In this document: piece by piece, positions 59,401 through 64,000 of the stretch
Layout of the letters: each line of letters begins with the position of its first letter
How positions within the stretch are numbered: the stretch's first letter is position 1
Origin: Juglans regia
Taxonomy: Eukaryota > Streptophyta > Magnoliopsida > Fagales > Juglandaceae
Length of the DNA stretch: 64,000 nt
Assembly: GCF_001411555.2 (NCBI RefSeq)
Contig: NC_049903.1
Coordinates: forward strand, 27,168,270 to 27,232,269
Reading direction: 5' to 3'
Notes under the pieces: model-generated
The model's input: only the letters and a program-made list of their open reading frames with translations
Databases searched by the model: none
Told to the model about the DNA's origin: nothing
Position numbers and translations under genes: made by a program

Positions 59401-60860
59401 ACATTGTCTAGACTATCGCCCCAGAATGACCTCTTCATGCGTAAACAAACTTTTCACCCATCAAAAGCCATTAAAATTCACATAAAATATACCGAGAAAA
59501 ACTAGACTCAAATATGAACAACTTCTATGAATAAAAATTTATAGAATCCACTTAGAAGAGCTTCAAACAATTCGAACAAGAAAGGACAAAAAAGTTATCC
59601 GCGAGTTCCTCTGGATTCCTCTCTAAGGAAATGTCTCTAACGTTGCCAAAGACAAGTGAAATGGCCAAGGATGAGACTTATACACTGGGATTGGTTGAGA
59701 AGAGATTTGGAAGTGACTTTTAGGTGATGTAGTGTCAGCAAAACCTTATGCAAAACCAGGTGCCACAACCCATGGTTTTCAGCCAAGGAAGCTTCCCTGT
59801 GAAGGATGGTAGTGAGGTGGGTGTTGGCTTTCTCATCAACCACTATTGGGGGCAGACCTGGGCAGGTAAAGGACACTCATGGTAGGGGGGAACTTCTTCC
59901 ACAAGCCTTGCCAATAGTGAGATTTCCTGGGCCTAAACCGGATGGGCCATCATTTGGGGTTTCAATGGTGTTTGGTTTCGGTTTTGGGTTTCTAACAAGT
60001 CCAAATTCTATTTTTCTTGGCCAAATAAAATTACAAGATATAAAATAATAAATAAGAACCGAATTGATTTAATCAAGTAATTAAACACTAAGCTACAACT
60101 AGTCACACTTAGGGTTTTGAGGGAAATATTGGGGTTTGGGGAAACCATTTAGAGTTTCAATTCTCACTAAGGTTTTGAGATTTCCATTGGATTCCAAGTA
60201 TTTTGGATCTCACTAGGGTTAAAACCCTCTTTGGTTTGGCACAAAATTGGATGGTGGGATGGAATAGTGCTTGGCTTAGGTGTCATGGTCACAAAGTTTG
60301 ATTTTCTTCACATTTCCATCTTATGGTTCCTCTTAGTGTCAAGTATCCAATACTATTCACCAAGTGTGGCTAAAATTAGTATCCAAATAAAATTCTCTCT
60401 AACCTAATTTAGACATTTCATACTGTGATCTTGAAAACTCTAGATTGAGTGCTAGCACTTAAGTCACTATTTACTTCAAAATTTTATATTGTAAAATCTT
60501 AGATAATCATACTAACCTCAAAGTACAAATCGTTTATCAAAATTTGACTCCGAAGTATTTCGAATAAATCAAAACGCGATTTCAAATAAGTGTTGTTCCA
60601 GAAATCAAAAATCATTTTATTGCTTCATAAAATCCTAAATATTCATCTGAGTCTAATGGTAGACTGTTCCTCATTCTCACACTTCCAAGTATCTCAAATA
60701 AATAAAATAGCATTTTTGACATTATAATGAGTAATAAGACTCACTATGCTAACAGACTAAACCTATGTGATTGATCAATTTTTGAAAAAATTTCGGTGTT
60801 TTCATGGCATTTCTAAAGCCTAAAGAAACTCATCCATTGAATTTATGGCGGGTTGTTACA
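56497..60860. mobile_element. Giant solo LTR, 4.36 kb, copy 2
   Basis: Starts TGTGATGAGCCC and ends GCGGGTTGTTACA. The flanks are TGTTA (56492-56496) and TGTTT (60861-60865), 4 of 5. Matches 14589-18941 throughout, in the same order and direction. It interrupts the antisense ORF. Its start has diverged from TGTAAC. Confidence 0.87.
57870..57970 (+). repeat. 35-bp tandem array, about three units, copy 2
   Basis: Units contain GATAAATATTTCGTGACAT and AATAAACACTTCGTGACAT. It is at the same place as the seven-unit array in copy 1. Confidence 0.8.
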
Positions 60861-61399
60861 TGTTTTCATTGTGAGTCTTACTCTCACATGTTAGAAAAAG
60901 ATGTCACCGGCCTTCGAGACATTGTTGTTGATCTTTGACATGATTTGGAAAAGTTTGAGGAAGAAGTGTCATGATTCTACTACGAGGCCAAATTTTTGGC
61001 GGAGGAATGTGACATCGCACATGATTGGCTCCAACATTTGGAGAAAGAGTTAGAGGAAGCTAGACAACGCTCCTTGGAGTATGCTGGCTTGGCGGCCTGG
61101 TCGGAGAACACTCATCGAGAGCTTAGTTTGTCCCTCGAATGTGTCCATGGCAAGATGGCTCAGCTGGAGGCTCGAATCACAGTGGCCAACTAGGGGATCT
61201 TAAGGAGGATTACCAAAATTACCTTAAGCTAAGTCGTGTCAAAGAGACTTACAAGAAGAAATCTATTACCAAGTTGGAGGTAGAGTTGAGAGCTTCCAGA
61301 GAGGAGGTTATTTGCCTTTCTCCTCAATTTGTGGCGGACAAAGATTTTTGTGAGCAAGATGTTCAACAAATTTAGCATGCTGAATCAAAGGAACCACTT

Positions 61400-62640
61400 T
61401 TGGAACATCTCAATCTAGACTGACCAATTCATGAAGCGTCCAGAGGTGTTGGGTTTGTGCAGTACTTTCTTCAAGGGGGCTTTTGTTAATACTTTAATCG
61501 GGTGAGCTTGGAAGCAGGGCCTTAATTGACAAGCGATTGTCAACAATGTGAATGCTAACATGTCCATCCAAGGACAACAATCCTTAACTCCTCTAAAGGC
61601 TTGACTTATATTATACACCAGTCTCTAGTTGCTCTTCTCTTCTTTCACCAAGGCCGACAATATTGCATTTGGGGAGACTGATATGTATAGGTATAGGCTC
61701 TCTCCCTGCCCAGCTTGACTTAAGAGCAATAGATTGGATAGATACTCATTCAATCTCTCAAACGCCTGATCGCATTCGTTATTCCAAAACTGAAACATCC
61801 ACAGCACCTTGAAGGAGGGTAAGCACTTGTCCATTGACCTGGAGACAAATCTATTGAGTGCCGCTATCCAACTAGTTAACTTCTACAGCTCATTTTTATT
61901 CCGAGGTGGTTTTATGTCCATTATTTCTCTAATCATTTCCGGGTTGGCCTCTATGCCTCTTTCTAGATGATGAAGACTGGAAATTTTCCTGAATGTACAC
62001 TAAAGGCACACTTTTCTAGGTAGAGGTTAATCTTGTACTTTCGTAAGATGGCGAAGGCTTCCTTTAGGTTAGCTATGTGGTGTTCGTGTTCTCTACTTTT
62101 GACGAGTAGGTGATCTACGTAAACCTCCATGTTGTTGCTTATCTACTTCTTAAACATGTGGTTCACCAATCTTTGATACGTAGCCCCATCCTACTTCAGC
62201 CCAAAGGGCATCACGTGGTAGTAGTACAACCTGCAATCCATTATGAAGGAAGTCTTTTCGTGATCATCTGGATTCATACAAATTTGATTGTACTCTGATA
62301 GGCGTCCATGAAACTCAGCATTCGATATTCCACTGTGGGGTCTACTGTCAAATCAATGCGAGGTAGGGGAAAGTTGTCCTTTGGGCATGTCTTGTTTAAA
62401 TCAATGAATTCAACGAACATTCTCCATTTGCCTTTTGAATTCTTCACCAATACTACATTGGAGAGCCATTCAAGGTAGTAAGCTCTCTTATAGACCCCAC
62501 AACTAATACTTGTTCCACTTTTTCAGTTATTGCATTTTCTTAGTCCTAAAATTCCTTCGCTTATGTTGGATCTTCTTAGCCTCAAGGCTTACATAGAGAC
62601 AATGCTCGATGACCACGTTGTCGATTCCAGACATGTCTTC
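61400..62640 (-). pseudogene. Reverse transcriptase and RNase H of the TAT-like element
   Basis: Minus strand. RT pieces: PDDHEKTSFI near 62260, YYYHVMPFGLK near 62215, NHMFKK near 62155, then VYVDHLLVKS near 62120, where the catalytic YVDD has become YVDH. Then FQFWNNECDQAFERLNEYL (61834 on), LYLYISVSPNAILSALVKEE and, in RNase H, SQAFRGVKDC, HPIKVLTKAPLKKVL and SGRFMNWSV, ending about 61415. The first-frame stops are too many to list. Integrase should follow but is absent. Confidence 0.82.
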
Positions 62641-62714
62641 TTGGTCATTGAGTTTGGGTGGTCACAGCGGCAGTGCTTCACTAGACTCCAAACTTTTTGC
62701 CACTCATAAGTCTC

Positions 62715-63270
62715 TTACCCTGTTTTGAGCTCTTGTACATAGCATTCTTGTGCTAGTACTTGATCGCCATGTAAGTCTTCTACACCTGCCTCTGTCAGGA
62801 AATCTATCTTCAAGTGGTAGTTGGAGATTACGACCTTTAAGCTATTCACGGTTGGACACCCAAGGATATCATGTAGAGAGGAGGGGGCCTTAACCACCAA
62901 AAAGCATGTTATTGTGGTGGTTGTGCAAGGTCCTTTCCTAGAGGATAGAGGCAACGTTATAGCGCCCGCAGGTTGAACCCACATCTCCTAAGAACCCTTT
63001 CAGTGGTGTGGGCGAAGGCCATACTCAACTTGGGTTGATTCCCATCTTTGTAAAGGCATTCTAGAAAATGATATTGGCCAAGCTACCATTGTCGACTAGA
63101 ATTCTCTGGGTAGTGTAGTCGGCCACCAACAATGTTACCACCACGCGTCCTCGTGGGGGTACTGGACTCATCACCAAGAAATATGTTGACTGCCTTCTGG
63201 TTCTTTGCTCTCTTTTGGGAGCATTTCTATTGAGAATACTTCTTTTTATCTAGCCCTCCAGGCATACGCC
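62715..63270 (-). pseudogene. Protease region of the TAT-like element
   Basis: The active-site region at about 63060-63110 reads TTQRILVDNGSLANIIF, typical of the TAT group (VDNGS). The open segment 62984-62715 contains LVVKAPSSLHDILGCPTVNSL and NYHLKIDFLTEAGVEDLHGDQ, the conserved part that follows. A stop lies between them. Confidence 0.8.
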
Positions 63271-63449
63271 ATTCCACTGGAAGATGTGGGGCCAAATCCT
63301 CCTTCTATCATCCAGATCTTACCCAATGGTGCATTGTTTCTAGCCAGGCTTTGGTTAGTAGCATCCTCAAGATTTCCTTACATTGTCCTTCGTTGCTTTA
63401 GGCTTTCGATTCTATACGACCTTCGTGTTTGCTCCAACCTCTAGCCTAA

Positions 63450-64000
63450 AGATTGCCCTCTGCACGTTGAATCCTGAGTGACTAACCATTCAAGCTCCCC
63501 ATTTTCTCTCATTGTCTCTATCTTCTTTTTCAGGGAGTAGCAATCTTTCGTCCTATGCCCTTCCACTTGGTGGTAGGTGTAGAAGTGACAGTTTCTCTTA
63601 TTTCAGTTGATGGTGGCCCCTTACATGCCCCTCACCTTTTGTTTGTACGTTCAAATTCATGCCTAGACTTTGGATTTCGAGAATACGTGCCTCCATCTCA
63701 CATTCTATCGTACTGGTTTTTCCTCACCTTCTCCTGCACTTTCCCCCGGCTTGCTTTTTTGGAGCTATTCTCTACCTACTCTAGCTTTGGCCTCCTTGGG
63801 ACGGTTAAGGCCTTGAGTATGTCCTCAGCATTAACGAAGACGTCTGCCCGATCCATGAATTCTCGCAATGTTGTTGGAGTTCTTCTTGCCAACTCCGCCA
63901 TGAATGGGTTCCAGGGCCTAACGCCTCCTTGCGACGCAACAAGCACAATCTTTTCATCTTGATCGTTCATTGTCATGGGCTCCTTGTTGAACTTGGCGAG
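63450..64000 (-). pseudogene. Gag C-terminal part of the TAT-like element (runs off window)
   Basis: 63976-63776 has WNPFMAELARRTPTTLREFM and ADVFVNAEDILKAL, typical of TAT/Ogre-type gag. After stops, a zinc-knuckle-like motif (CHFYTYHQVEGHRTKDCYSL) and KKIETMRENGELEWL follow at about 63600-63480. The N-terminal part lies beyond base 64000. Confidence 0.8.

Larger units (their letters stand above)
54381..61375 (+). pseudogene. Antisense extra ORF of the TAT-like element, split by a giant LTR
   Basis: Begins about MAPCNTSCYG (54381). The conserved-looking part (54470-55120, two or more frames) has GIPTFVRNSYGVPDSVVLEA, FSKWVTLHMSMFMVGLQLPF, WHKKFFFVFGMGWEYLAG and PEDCEFNVVLSDREKACL. It resembles the plant putative gypsy-type transposon domain (Pfam PF04195), by memory of family features. 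A Ser/Pro-rich middle follows, then a coiled coil that continues past the 56497-60860 insertion (HDWLQHLEKELEEARQRSLE, 61010-61090) to 61375. Deleting the insert and one target copy restores the frame at the junction. Many stops. Its function is unknown. Confidence 0.7.
53387..64000 (-). mobile_element. Decayed TAT/Ogre-like gypsy element with an antisense extra ORF
   Basis: Minus strand from the right edge: gag C-terminal part, zinc knuckle, protease, reverse transcriptase, RNase H down to about 61410. There is no integrase. Then, on the plus strand, an extra ORF (54381-61375), and at the far left LTR-like sequence with a TATA box in minus direction (53694-53705). Extra ORFs between pol and the 3' LTR, sometimes antisense, are known in TAT-lineage elements. 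The loss of integrase implies an internal deletion at about 61400. Limits are uncertain: the 5' end is outside the window and the left edge may be cut by chromovirus B. Confidence 0.65.

Noticed and set aside
14589..60860. The two giant LTR copies as the ends of one 46-kb retrotransposon
   Set aside because: The target duplications differ (AATTG against TGTTA/T), host genes and unrelated elements lie between, and the right copy splits another ORF.
1..64000. CRISPR arrays, operons, phage or organellar segments
   Set aside because: The tandem repeats have no spacer structure, genes are intron-bearing and eukaryotic, and no organellar genes were seen.

Overview
The window is plant nuclear DNA, most likely from a woody eudicot. 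It is AT-rich, has compact GT-AG genes, and is dominated by plant-type transposons: Ty3/gypsy chromoviruses, a TAT/Ogre-like element, an L1 LINE with a plant RNase H tail, PIF/Harbinger and hAT elements, and MITEs. A Fagales origin (walnut, hickory or oak type) is my inference from the style of the repeats and of the CASP-like protein; no marker proves it. Nothing bacterial, organellar or viral was seen, and there is no CRISPR array.

Layout. 1-4473: a minus-strand Ty3/gypsy element running off the left edge, with its 5' LTR at 3978-4473. 4597-10126: a PIF/Harbinger element with matching ends and a TGA target duplication, carrying a decayed transposase (+) and a decayed Myb/SANT-like second ORF (-). 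10130-19000: repeat country, with two MITE copies, a probable 2.4-kb solo LTR (11826-14207) and a 4.35-kb solo LTR with a perfect AATTG duplication (14589-18941). 19769-20352: a GC-rich non-autonomous hAT with a perfect 8-bp duplication. 21591-30587: the only island of ordinary genes: a CASP-like membrane protein gene (+, three exons), an unrecognised 85-residue gene (+, three exons) and a 127-residue membrane/coiled-coil gene (-, four exons), the last two convergent. 31256-32687: a Tourist-like MITE and an hAT-like element containing a tRNA-Ser-derived pseudogene.

32688-53386 is a nest of at least four levels. A chromovirus (-) was split by hAT-1 (33963-49582) at the integrase codon for the second catalytic Asp. 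hAT-1 was split by hAT-2 (35999-47631) inside its transposase ORF. hAT-2 took in a full-length L1 LINE (39137-45114, 13-bp target duplication). Target duplications and rejoining reading frames let the order be read directly.

53387-64000 is a decayed TAT/Ogre-like gypsy element: gag-protease-RT-RNase H on the minus strand and an extra ORF on the opposite strand. That ORF is itself split by a second copy of the 4.35-kb LTR (56497-60860).

Many premature stops fit C-to-T or G-to-A changes, as expected for long-methylated, silenced transposons. The three host genes read cleanly; all the transposon genes look dead or damaged, although the integrase part of the first gypsy element is still open. 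I found no convincing new biosynthetic or defence system. The most unusual items are the 27-bp AACGGTAAC array in front of the Harbinger transposase, the antisense ORF of the TAT-like element, the layered nest, and the two small host genes.
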